Source: Pratylenchus scribneri (taxonomy: Eukaryota; Nematoda; Chromadorea; Rhabditida; Pratylenchidae). From it: a DNA stretch of 64,000 nt. The notes under the pieces are model-generated. The model saw nothing but the letters and a program-made list of their open reading frames with translations. It was not told where the DNA came from and searched no databases. Shown one piece after another: positions 53,591 to 63,930 of the stretch. Position numbers and translations under genes: made by a program. The DNA lies in NCBI GenBank assembly GCA_030063045.1, contig JAQSEB010000037.1, positions 1,054,001 to 1,118,000 of the forward strand. The letters are read 5' to 3'. Position 1 is the first letter of the stretch, and each line of letters opens with the position of its first letter.

Positions 53591-56228
53591 TATATTTCAA
53601 AAAATGCAAAATTAGAATTTTGCTTTCCCGAATAAGTTTAACAAAATTCTATTAATATTATTTCTTAATTTTATTCAATTTTTTCTGTTCATTTTTATTA
53701 ATATGCATCCTTGGTACCAATTGTAAATAAATAATATACAAATTGAAGTCTAAAATAATATTAAAAATACCAAAGAAAAAACCGAGATGCTCAGAAAAAA
53801 TTTTCGGTCTAATCAAATTTCAAATATTTTTCAATCAAGCAAAAAGAACATAAATAGAGGATACAAAATAATAAGATTTAATTAAATAAAATATAATTTA
53901 TGGTTATTATAGGAAAAAATTCGAAAAAATTCCTTGCAAAAAAATATTTCAAAAAATGCAAAATTAGAATTTTGCATTTCCGAAAAAGTTTAACAAAATT
54001 TTACTAATATTATTTCTTAATTTTATTCAATTTTTTATGTTCATTTATGTTAGTATGCATCCTTAATACATACCAATTGTAAATATATATTGTACAAATT
54101 GATGTCTAAAATAATATTAGAAATGCCAAAGAAAAAACTGAGATGCTCAGAAAAAATTTTCGGTCTATTCAAATTTCAAATATTTTTCAATCAAGTAAAA
54201 AGAACATAAATAGATGATACAAAATAATAAGATTTGATTAAATAAAATATTATTTATGGTTAGTAGAGGAAAAAATTCGAAAAAATTCTTAGCAAAAAAA
54301 TATTTCAAAAAATGCAAAATTCGAATTTTGCTTTCCCGAATAAGTTTAACAAAATTCTATTAATATTATTTCTTAATTTTATTCAATTTTTTCTGTTCAT
54401 TTTTATTAATATGCATCCTTGGTACCAATTGTAAATAAATAATATACAAATTGAAGTCTAAAATAATATTAAAAATACCAAAGAAAAAACCGAGATGCTC
54501 AGAAAAAATTTTCGGTCTAATCAAATTTCAAATATTTTTCAATCAAGCAAAAAGAACATAAATAGAGGATACAAAATAATAAGATTTAATTAAATAAAAT
54601 ATAATTTATGGTTATTATAGGAAAAAATTCGAAAAAATTCCTTGCAAAAAAATATTTCAAAAAATGCAAAATTAGAATTTTGCATTTCCGAAAAAGTTTA
54701 ACAAAATTTTACTAATATTATTTCGTAATTTTATTCAAATTTTTAAGTTCATTTATGTTAATATGCATCCTTGGTACCAATTGTAAATATATATTGTACA
54801 AATTGATGTCTAAAATAATATTAGAAATGACAAAGAAAAAACTGAGATGCTTTGAAAAAATTTTCGGTCTAATCAAATTTCAAATATTTTTCAATCAAGT
54901 AAAAAGAACATAAATAGATGTTACAAAATAATAAGATTTGATTAAATAAAATATTATTTATGGTTATTATAGGAAAAAATTCGAAAAAATTCCTTGCAAA
55001 AAAATATTTCAAAAAATGCAAAATTCGAATTTTGCTTTCCCGAATAAGTTTAACAAAATTCTATTAATATTATTTCTTAATTTTATTCAATTTTTTCTGT
55101 TCATTTTTATTAATATGCATCCTTGGTACCAATTGTAAATAAATAATATACAAATTGAAGTCTAAAATAATATTAAAAATACCAAAGAAAAAACCGAGAT
55201 GCTCAGAAAAAATTTTCGGTCTAATCAAATTTCAAATATTTTTCAATCAAGCAAAAAGAACATAAATAGATGATACAAAATAATAAGATTTGATTAAATA
55301 AAATATTATTTATGATTAGTATAGGAAAAAATTCGAAAAAATTCCTTGCAAAAAAATATTTCTAAAAATGCAAAATTAGAATTTTGCTTTCCCGAATAAG
55401 TTTAACAAAATTCTACTAAAATTATTTCGTAATTTTATTCAAATTTTAAAGTTCATTTTTGTTAATATGCATCCTTGGTACCAATTGTAAATATATATTG
55501 TACAAATTGATGTCTAAAATAAAATTAGAAATGTCAAAGAGAAAACTGAGATGCTTAGAAAAAATTTTCGGTCTATTCAAATTTCAAATATTTTTCAATC
55601 AAGCAAAAAGAACATATTACAAAATAATAAGATTTAATTAAATAAAATATAATTTATTCTAAGTATAGTTAGAAATTCGTAGAAATTCCTTGCAAAAAGA
55701 TATTTCTAAAAATGCAAAATTCGAATTTTGCTTTCCCGAAAAAGTTTAACAAAATTCTACTAATATTATTTCGTAATTTTATTCAAATTTTTAAGTTCAT
55801 TTATGTTAATATGAATCCTTGGTACCAATTGTAAATATATATTGTACAAATTGATGTCTAAAATAATATTAGAAATGTCAAAGAAAAAACGGAGATGCTC
55901 AGAAAAAATTTTCGATCTATTCAGATTTCAAATATTTTTCAATCAAGCAAAAAGAACATAAATAGATGATACAAAATAATAAGATTTAATTAAATAAAAT
56001 ATAATTTATGGTTATTATAGGAAAAAATTCGAAAAAATTCCTTGCAAAAAAATAATTCAAAAAATGCAAAATTCGAATTTTGCATTTCCGATAAAGTTTA
56101 ACAAAATTCTACTAATATAATTTCGTAATTTTATTCAATTCTTTCTGTTCATTTATGTTAATATGCATCCTTGGTACCAATTGTAAATATATATTGTACA
56201 AATTGATGTCTAAAATAATATTAGAAAT
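53591..56228. repeat. Second satellite, about 352-bp monomer, left segment
   Basis: Monomers share ATTTCAAAAAATGCAAAATT, ATGCATCCTTGGTACCAATT and CAAATATTTTTCAATCAAG. GGTACC sites at about 53713, 54421, 54773, 55125, 55477, 55821 and 56173 give the period. In 53.6-55.5 kb two monomer types alternate (AAATAAATAATATAC versus AAATATATATTGTAC), a dimer of about 705 bp. It abuts the 157-bp satellite directly at 53590/53591 and is cut by the retrotransposon at 56228. Confidence 0.96.
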
Positions 56229-56674
56229 TGTTGTGAACAGAGTCCACAAATTGGATAGATTACAATAACATTTTCTCACACAATTTTCCCCATTTCATTT
56301 CCCACATTTTAGCGATCGTCTTCCATAATAATTTCCTTTATTACAATTTCCCTTTAGCAATTTCTCATCGGATTTGCCCATCCATTCATTTAATTCAACC
56401 AATCTTTTTCTCGACATTTTAGTTGTTCATTTCATTCATTTTCTTCGAACCATATTCGGCTCGTTTTGCCTTTTAGAATTAAATTACCATTTCATTTTGG
56501 TTGTCATTTTTACTCATTTCATTCATTTTGAATGGTTTAATTACCCAAGTTTGAGGCTTTACAGATAATAAAGAATTTGTTTGTATTTCATTGGCCTTGA
56601 ATTTGATTTTAAACCAAAGAGGGAAGCAACAGAGTCAAACAACGAGTCTAAGAGTTTTGTTCGTGTTTCCCTCA
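56229..56674 (+). repeat. Left (5') LTR, 446 bp
   Basis: Starts TGTTGTG and ends CCCTCA. Contains an AATAAAG at about 56568-56575 that may be the polyadenylation signal. No base differs from the right LTR by eye. The 64-codon ORF inside both LTRs is not thought to be a gene. Confidence 0.95.
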
Positions 56675-56676
56675 CG

Positions 56677-56688
56677 TGGCGACCCTGC
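56677..56688 (+). promoter_or_regulatory. Primer binding site
   Basis: TGGCGACCCTGC begins two bases after the LTR end. TGG pairs with the CCA end of a tRNA primer; the tRNA was not identified. Confidence 0.75.
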
Positions 56689-56696
56689 TAATAAGC

Positions 56697-57052
56697 CTTT
56701 TTGCCGAGTGCCTCTAATTGGTTGGAGCAAATTGGCCATCTTCATTCGCATTTCGTCATTACCTTTTGCCGAGTACCTTATTGGTTGGAGCAATTGGCCA
56801 TTTCAATTCGTTCATTGTGCCTTTTTGCCGAGTGACCTTCGGTTGGAGCAAAATTGGCCATTTCTTTTGTCCTCATCAAAAAGAAGGTGTGGTTAAAAGA
56901 AAAATTGGGAAATAAAAATTCCAAAAAAGCAATTTCTAAAAAATTGCCATAATATTCCAAAAAGCAATTTCTAATTAATTGCCATTTATTCCAAAAAGCA
57001 ATTTCTAATAATTTGCCATTATTCCAAAAAGAAATTTTTAAAAATTGCCATA
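56697..57052 (+). repeat. Two short tandem repeats in the element leader
   Basis: TTTTTGCCGAGTG with TTGGTTGGAGCAA and TTGGCCAT recurs three times at 59-65-bp spacing (56697-56875). Then ATTCCAAAAAGCAATTTCTAA plus TTGCCAT recurs four times at about 30-40-bp spacing (56919-57052), the last copy running into the Gag start region. Confidence 0.85.
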
Positions 57053-57065
57053 TAGAATATTAAAA

Positions 57066-59138
57066 ATGAGCCAATGTTTCAAGAATAGAATACAGGACGC
57101 ACTAGCGACCTTGAACGACATTATGGGTACCCCAATAAGGGCGCCCTTAGGCAACGATCCAATCACTATTAATGAGCTTAATGAAGCTCAGGGTGAAGTG
57201 GAATTCGAAATTAGAAAAATTCAAACGGCAATTGAAGAAATTGCCCATGTCAGGGATCAATGGTCCAAACTTGTGGAAAGAGCTTCGGCCCAAGAAAGGC
57301 CGGCTATGATCCAAGACCAAGACCAATTTGAAAATACTCAAAATGCTGCAGCTACAATTCGATTGGCCACTACAAGGGCGAGAACTTTGAGGCAAAGATT
57401 TGTCCAAATAAGGGCAAGATTGGACGCAATTGTACCAAATGAGGAACAAAATCGTCAAGAACAACAAAATTTTTTGATGCAGCAATTAGAAGCGGCCAGA
57501 AATGCCGCCATTGAGCAAACCAATGCTCTAAGAGCAGCCACAGAGAATATGGCAGCTCCAGCTAGACAGGGATTATCCCTCAAGCCAATTAAACTCCAGT
57601 CATTTTCTGGAAGTAAATCAGAATGGGCAGAATGGTGGCCATTGTATAAAGTTGCCATACATGACAATGCATCCATCACTAAAATCGAGAAGTTAATTGA
57701 GCTTAAAGGTCTTGTTAAGGACCAAGCAAAATTGCTTTTGGCAGGCATCAGAACAATCGATGATGACAATTATGATGCAGCAATTGAGATACTCAAAAAT
57801 CAATTTAATGATGACCAATCCGTCATCAGACAATTAAATTTAGATTTAATCAATCTAAAAATAAGTAAATCATTTGAAGAGGATCAAAAACTTTTAGTTG
57901 AATTGGAAAGAATAGTCCAATTGCTGAAAGCAAATGGTCAAGAGGTAAATGTACCTTCGAATTGGCTAATGGTTGAACAGAAATTAACCAAGCCCATTTT
58001 ACGACAAATTCTCATTAAGAAAGAAGAGATTGGTACACTGAATTGGAACATGGACCAATTCATTACCCATTTCAGGACAATTGTCCGAAAAGAAATTGTC
58101 CAAGAAATTTATTCCCAATCCCATCCTAAAGAAAGAAAGGAAGAAGGGAAGGGAAAAGAAGGGCATAATGGAAAAAAGCCCACCATTCAGGCTTCCACAC
58201 AGAAAGTGGCAGCCATGATCAAGAAAAAGTCATCAAGGCCATGCAAATTCTGTAAAGATTTAAAAAATCTTCATTGGAATTCAGAATGCAAAAAATTCCC
58301 TACCGCACAGGCGAGAGTGGAATGCATTAAAAAACAAAATCTTTGTTTAAATTGTTTTGGGGAGGGACACTCAAAGAGTGATTGTCCTAATCCGCCTAAA
58401 GATTGCCGATTTTGTAAATCAGGCCATAATCAGGCCTTATGTTTTTTCCAATTTGGAGAAAATAAAGTGGCCAAAGAAGAAACTTCCGACAATTCCGAAA
58501 ATGAGGAAGAGGAAGAAGAAGACCCTCAATCAGAAGAAGAAGAGGGAGAAGAAAAGGCTGAAGTGCAAACCACAGCCCATACTCATACATCTTTGATTCG
58601 TGCCATTAGAAGGCCAAATGAAAGCGAATCGAAAAACTCATCAGAAATTGAGAAAGGAAGAGTCATTAGAAATCAGAAAAAGCTCTTCTATAGTAAAATT
58701 ATTCAGGTTTTTAATCCTGAACATCCTCATATAAGTGCTTACGCACTTGCAACTTTTGACAATATGAGTGAAAGGACTTATATTGGAGAAAAATTAGCAC
58801 AGAAGCTACAATTAGAATCAAGAATTCCAGCTCAAGTTGCCTTATCTGGCTTCGCTGGTAAAAATTTAGGAACATTTACAATGGCATTAACAAAAATTGG
58901 CATCAAAACAAAGAAAGAAGGGGACAAAATAATGTACCCAGAAAGGACAAGCAAAATTTTGCGTCCCATAAATACGGTAGAATTGGATGAGAGAAGTGTA
59001 AGCGAATTAAAACGCAACAAGCTCAATCCACCAGAATGCCGAGTTCCGGATTTGTTAATCGGAATTGACTATTACAACGAATTCAATATAATTCGAGAAA
59101 AAAATTGCCAAGTGGCTTTTGGATCTCCAAATCAATAA
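57066..59138 (+). CDS. BEL/Pao Gag with zinc knuckles and protease-like domain
   Basis: Start chosen at ATG 57066 (MSQCFKNRIQ); the upstream TTG at 57045 is in frame but not a standard start. 690 residues. Residues about 1-170 are helical and Gln/Ala/Arg-rich. Residues about 173-330 match the DUF1759 Gag-like domain (KPIKLQSFSGSKSEWAEW). Three zinc knuckles follow at about 393, 427 and 448: CX2CX6HX4C, CX2CX4HX4C (CLNCFGEGHSKSDC) and CX2CX3HX4C. An acidic run comes next (about 475-500). Residues about 550-690 match the DUF1758 aspartic protease fold (TYIGEKLAQKLQL, DLLIGIDYY), but the expected D-S/T-G site reads DNMS. It builds the particle and binds RNA in the family. The frame ends at 59138 in an overlap with the next frame. 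Confidence 0.9.
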   Translation: MSQCFKNRIQDALATLNDIMGTPIRAPLGNDPITINELNEAQGEVEFEIRKIQTAIEEIAHVRDQWSKLVERASAQERPAMIQDQDQFENTQNAAATIRLATTRARTLRQRFVQIRARLDAIVPNEEQNRQEQQNFLMQQLEAARNAAIEQTNALRAATENMAAPARQGLSLKPIKLQSFSGSKSEWAEWWPLYKVAIHDNASITKIEKLIELKGLVKDQAKLLLAGIRTIDDDNYDAAIEILKNQFNDDQSVIRQLNLDLINLKISKSFEEDQKLLVELERIVQLLKANGQEVNVPSNWLMVEQKLTKPILRQILIKKEEIGTLNWNMDQFITHFRTIVRKEIVQEIYSQSHPKERKEEGKGKEGHNGKKPTIQASTQKVAAMIKKKSSRPCKFCKDLKNLHWNSECKKFPTAQARVECIKKQNLCLNCFGEGHSKSDCPNPPKDCRFCKSGHNQALCFFQFGENKVAKEETSDNSENEEEEEEDPQSEEEEGEEKAEVQTTAHTHTSLIRAIRRPNESESKNSSEIEKGRVIRNQKKLFYSKIIQVFNPEHPHISAYALATFDNMSERTYIGEKLAQKLQLESRIPAQVALSGFAGKNLGTFTMALTKIGIKTKKEGDKIMYPERTSKILRPINTVELDERSVSELKRNKLNPPECRVPDLLIGIDYYNEFNIIREKNCQVAFGSPNQ
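59099..59105 (+). promoter_or_regulatory. Candidate -1 ribosomal frameshift site A AAA AAT
   Basis: In the Gag frame the codons read GAA AAA AAT, so A AAA AAT has the X XXY YYZ layout of a slippery heptamer. A -1 slip here moves exactly into the Pol remnant frame at TTG CCA AGT. No downstream pseudoknot was checked. A simple one-base loss in the A run would look the same. Confidence 0.5.
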
Positions 59139-59839
59139 TTGGAAAAATATTGAGTGGAGCGGGTAATTTTTCCCGCACTCAAAAAACGAATCCCATTATT
59201 TCACAAATAATGTCTTCAATAATTGAAGAAAAAATTGTTGTGGAAGCCCAAAAGGAATTCCCACAGAAAGTAGAGACCGTAAAAAATTTAAACATTAAAT
59301 TGGACAAATCAAAAGAAGAAGAATTGGAAATTTTGCATGAAATGTCAATGGCTACAATTGAAGCCAAATCATTTCACATTGATATTAGAAAATTGTCATT
59401 ATGGAAAAGGCTTAAATACACTATAGCCCATAGTTTGAAAACAAATTCAACAAAGTTAAATCGAGAAAAAGCAAAATTGATTGAATTGAAAAGCAATAAT
59501 AGAATTGAAAAGAAGAAAAGAGCCGAAACTTTCAAATCGATGGTGGCAACATTAACCGCTGAAGAAGTAGATAAGAATGAGAAGAGGCTTGCAAAATATG
59601 AGCAAAAAGAAAGTCTGCCTAATGAGGCGACATTAATAAATCCAAATATTAATTTGGACCAAGAAGGCATCCTTGGATGCCATGGAAGAATTGAAGAGGG
59701 AATTGACTATAGGCAACAACCGGCGGATAGGCGGCCTCATGCATTGCAGCGACCATGGCGTCAACTGGGTGGCACAATGAACGGACGAAGACGATGGAAC
59801 AATCCGGCACCAATCTTCATGGATGATTCAATGGATTGA
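59105..59839 (+). pseudogene. Remnant of BEL/Pao Pol: end of protease region joined to pre-integrase segment
   Basis: Lies in the -1 frame relative to Gag and overlaps it by 34 nt; no ATG is needed if reached by frameshift. It begins LPSGFWISKSIIGKILSGAG, as expected just after the protease domain of BEL/Pao polyproteins. Then comes a Lys/Glu-rich linker, LSLWKRLKYTIAHSLK (the pre-integrase segment) and GILGCHGRIEEGIDY (start of the integrase zinc-binding region), then Arg/Pro-rich text to the TGA at 59837-59839. Reverse transcriptase, RNase H and the integrase catalytic core are absent. The deletion keeps the frame open over 245 codons. Confidence 0.8.
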
Positions 59840-59857
59840 TGAAGAGGGCCAACAAAT

Positions 59858-59870
59858 CGTTTTTGGGGAG
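59858..59870 (+). promoter_or_regulatory. Short purine tract before the right LTR
   Basis: TTTTTGGGGAG directly precedes the right LTR. The GGGGAG end is in the position of a polypurine tract, though it is short. Confidence 0.5.
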
Positions 59871-60316
59871 TGTTGTGAACAGAGTCCACAAATTGGATAG
59901 ATTACAATAACATTTTCTCACACAATTTTCCCCATTTCATTTCCCACATTTTAGCGATCGTCTTCCATAATAATTTCCTTTATTACAATTTCCCTTTAGC
60001 AATTTCTCATCGGATTTGCCCATCCATTCATTTAATTCAACCAATCTTTTTCTCGACATTTTAGTTGTTCATTTCATTCATTTTCTTCGAACCATATTCG
60101 GCTCGTTTTGCCTTTTAGAATTAAATTACCATTTCATTTTGGTTGTCATTTTTACTCATTTCATTCATTTTGAATGGTTTAATTACCCAAGTTTGAGGCT
60201 TTACAGATAATAAAGAATTTGTTTGTATTTCATTGGCCTTGAATTTGATTTTAAACCAAAGAGGGAAGCAACAGAGTCAAACAACGAGTCTAAGAGTTTT
60301 GTTCGTGTTTCCCTCA
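59871..60316 (+). repeat. Right (3') LTR, 446 bp
   Basis: Same length as the left LTR and identical by eye. It is followed by AAATGTCAAAG, the continuation of the interrupted satellite monomer. Confidence 0.95.
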
Positions 60317-62062
60317 AAATGTCAAAGAGAAAACTGAGATGCTTAGAAAAAATTTTCGGTCTATTCAAATTTCAAATATTTTTCAATCAAGCTAAAAGAA
60401 CATAAATAGATGATACAAAATAATAAGATATAATTAAATAAAATATAATTTATTCTAAGTATAGTTAGAAATTCGAAAAAATTCCTTGCAAAAAAATATT
60501 TCTAAAAATGCAAAATTCGAATTTTGCTTTCCCGAAAAAGTTTAACAAAATTCTATTAATATTATTTCTTAATTTTAATCAATTTTTTCTGTTCATTTAT
60601 GTTAATATGCATCCTTGGTACCAATTGTAAATATATATTGTACAAATTAATGTCTAAAATAATATTAGAAATGCCAAAGGAAAAACAGAAATGCTCAGAA
60701 AAATTTTGCGGTCTATTCAAATTTCAAATATTTTTCAATCAAGCAAAAAGAACATAAATAGATGATACAAAATAATAAGATTTGATTAAATAAAATATAA
60801 TTTATTCTAAGTATAGTTAGAAATTCGAAAAAATTCTTTGCAAAAAAATATTTCAAAAAATGCAAAATTAGAATTTTGCTTTCCCGAAAAATTTAACAAA
60901 ATTCTACTAATATTATTTCGTAATTTTATTCAAATTTTTAAGTTCATTTATGTTAATATGCATCCTTGGTACCAATTGTAAATATATATTGTACAAATTG
61001 ATGTCTAAAATAATATTAGAAATGACAAAGAAAAAACTGAGATGCTTTGAAAAAATTTTCGGTCTATTCAAATTTCAAATATTTTTCAATCAAGCAAAAA
61101 GAACATAAATAGATGATACAAAATAATAAGATTTGATTAAATAAAATATTATTTATGATTAGTATAGGAAAAAATTCAAAAAAATTCTTAGCAAAAAAAT
61201 ATTTCAAAAAATGCAAAATTCGAATTTTGCTTTTCTGAAAGAGTTTAACAAAATTCTACTAATATTATTTCGTAATTTTATTCAATTTTTTCTGTTCATT
61301 TATGTTAATATGCATCCTTGGTACCAATTGTAAATATATATTGTACAAATTGATGTCTAAAATAATATTAGAAATGTCAAAGAAAAAACTGAGATGCTTT
61401 GAAAAAATTTTCGGTCTATTCAAATTTCAAATATTTTTCAATCAAGCAAAAAGAACATAAATAGATGATACAAAATAATAAGATTTGATTAAATAAAATA
61501 TTATTTATGGTTAGTAGAGGAAAAAATTCGAAAAAATTCTTAGCAAAAAAATATTTCAAAAAATGCAAAATTCGAATTTTGCTTTTCTGAAAGAGTTTAA
61601 CAAAATTCTACTAATATTATTTCGTAATTTTATTCAATTTTTTCTGTTCATTTATGTTAATATGCATCCTTGGTACCAATTGTAAATATATATTGTACAA
61701 ATTGATGTCTAAAATAATATTAGAAATGACAAAGAAAAAACTGAGATGCTTTGAAAAAATTTTCGGTCTATTCAAATTTCAAATATTTTTCAATCAAGCA
61801 AAAAGAACATAAATAGATGATACAAAATAATAAGATTTGATTAAATAAAATATAATTTATTCTAAGTATAGTTAGAAATTCGTTGAAATTCCTTGCAAAA
61901 AAATATTTCAAAAAATGCAAAATTCGAATTTTGCTTTTCTGAAGGAGTTTAACAAAATTCTATTAATATTATTTCTTAATTTTAATCAATTTTTTCTGTT
62001 CATTTATGTTAATATGCATCCTTGGTACCAATTGTAAATATATATTGTACAAATTGATGTCT
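60317..62062. repeat. Second satellite, about 352-bp monomer, right segment
   Basis: About five monomers of the same satellite as 53591-56228, with GGTACC sites near 60617, 60969, 61320, 61671 and 62026. These monomers are all of the AAATATATATTGTAC type. The array stops inside a monomer at AAATTGATGTCT (62062), directly against exon 6 of gene B. Confidence 0.95.
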
Positions 62063-63638
62063 CCCATTAGTCGGTAAATTGGCCAAAGTGAATTCCAATT
62101 CTCCAAATATTAATTGGCGTCCTGAAGAACCTTCTGTCAATCTTACTTCGGGTTTCGCAGTTTTTGCCGAGAGAATGTGCAATTTTTTATTGTCAATATT
62201 GATAAATCTTCCATCTTAATTTAATATTTTTAAAAAACAATGAATTCTTTTATACCTTTAGGTATACCTCTGACACAAATTTTCCGAATTCTATCGATTA
62301 ATGATAAAGATCGACGACAGCGATTATGTTCTCCTAAATTCATGTTGATTGTTGCAAGAAAATCTTCGGGATGCCTATTAAAAATATAATAGAAAAAATA
62401 TTTAAAATTTAAAAACTTTTACTTTGTAATGGAAATATAGCTGATCAAAAAATCGACATAATCATTGGGATATCCACGAAGACTATATTGCTGCTCAATT
62501 TTGAAATGTCGAAATTGGCTAAAGTAGGCTCCATGACGCAGAAAAATGTCCAAATTTTTGTTCCAATCAATAAAATTTTTAGCCTCCAATTTGTTGCCAT
62601 TTTGTTTGAATCGATCCTTATTATTCGAATAATCGAAAGGCTGAATTTAATTTCATAATTTCACTATATAATATATTTTTTTTTAAAACCTGCACATTCC
62701 ATTTTGTGAATAAGTAGTGCCGAATGAATCTCTTCGAAGAATCCACTGTCATTCGAATTTGAAACCAATTCTTTCTATCCATTTTGTTGGCCACAACAAG
62801 CAGCAATTCATAATTTCCACTGCTATATTGACTTAATTCTCCTTCATAAATGTGCAAAATTCGACCATCGTCAACTTCCAATTCAATAGATTCGAATAAA
62901 AATCGGCCACCAATCATGGAATTCTCACCAATTTCAAATAATTGCTCCAAAAATGATGGAATTTTTGTTCTTGCCAATCCCACCGATTGAAGCATCATTT
63001 GTGTTGAACTAAAATTATATCAAATATCAAAATATTTATTATCTACTTACATACTTTGGTATACTTTAATGTAAATTTTATTTTAGAATCAAAAAAACTA
63101 GAATATTTACTGAAAAAATCTTAAGAGAAAATTCCTATTTTTTTTTGATAAGTCAAAGAATTCAAAATAAAAAAAAATCAAATTATCTATATACCATGAA
63201 TTTGTCAAATGCAGAAGCAATTCTCCGATAAAATTTTCTGGTATTCCAACAATTCTGCAACCATCCATTTCCTCCATATAGAATTGTCGACTCGTTGTCA
63301 ACCATGCACCATAAAGTAACAATGCACTCAATTGCGGTTTCCATTCAACATTCTTGTAAATCTCCAATTCTTCGCGATAATTTTCCCATACCAATGGCAA
63401 AGTATCAATATATTCATTGAGAGACTTGAAAAGTGTTAAAAAATTTTTAAACAAAATTAAATAATTTTTAAACCGTTTTGATTCGTTGAATAGTTCGACG
63501 CATTCTGGGTGCATTATTGAGATAGATTGCCTGGGATGGCACATTGACCAAAACATGGATGGCGTCGGCCAATGGCAAGCATTTGTGCATTTCACTGAGT
63601 AGTTCAGGTGGTAATCTCCGCCGAATTGGTGTTGACAT
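62063..63638 (-). pseudogene. Gene B: inverted paralogue of gene A, 3' end cut off by satellite
   Basis: Exons (plus coordinates): 63474-63638, 63195-63424, 62690-63008, 62423-62640, 62256-62374, 62063-62214 (cut). Splice phases (0, 2, 0, 2, 1) are the same as in gene A. The start reads MSTPIRRRLPPELLSEMHKC, matching the F-box-like start of gene A; GAWLTTSRQF, FESIELEV, LRHGAYFSQFRHF, RGIPKG and GELEFTLANLPTN match gene A positions one for one. About 401 residues remain and no internal stop was seen in the joined frame. The last exon breaks at 62063 where the satellite starts, so the rest of exon 6 and all of exon 7 (about 85 residues in gene A) are missing. It may still be transcribed with a new tail, but I call it a truncated gene. 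Confidence 0.85.
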
Positions 63639-63930
63639 ATTTCAAATTTATAATGTTTTCTTTTTATTGTTGATTTTTGATTCTAAAAATTAATTTTGAA
63701 ACTCTGTTGAATTAATTCATTTATTATTTTGGGAAAAAACAGAAAATTGAATTTCCAATTCCAATTAACCAAAAATGTTATTTATGATTTAGAATAAAAA
63801 TTTTAATTGTTTTTGAGATTGTTTTTTCCTCACTTTTCTTTATCAAACAGTGGATTGTTTTATGTTAGATTTTTTCTGATTAGATCTTTTCTTGCAATTT
63901 TCCATTTAGGTGTATTTTTGTTTTAATATG
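63639..63930. other. Gene B upstream region
   Basis: AT-rich non-coding DNA with no motif I can name, between the gene B start and a tandem array. Confidence 0.4.

Larger units (their letters stand above)
56229..60316 (+). mobile_element. Non-autonomous BEL/Pao LTR retrotransposon, very recent insertion
   Basis: Two identical 446-bp LTRs (TGTTGTGAAC..TTTCCCTCA) bound 3196 bp of internal DNA. The flanking AAAT (56225-56228 and 60317-60320) is a 4-bp target duplication; removing the element and one AAAT rejoins a perfect satellite monomer. A primer-binding-like TGGCGACCC lies two bases after the left LTR. The interior encodes a BEL/Pao Gag with zinc knuckles and a protease-like domain, then the region before integrase; reverse transcriptase, RNase H and the integrase core are missing. 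Identical LTRs mean insertion was recent. Movement would need proteins from a full-length relative. Confidence 0.92.

Noticed and set aside
56374..60210. 64-codon ORF present twice
   Set aside because: It lies inside both LTRs and is duplicated because the LTRs are identical; hydrophobic composition is due to T-rich DNA.
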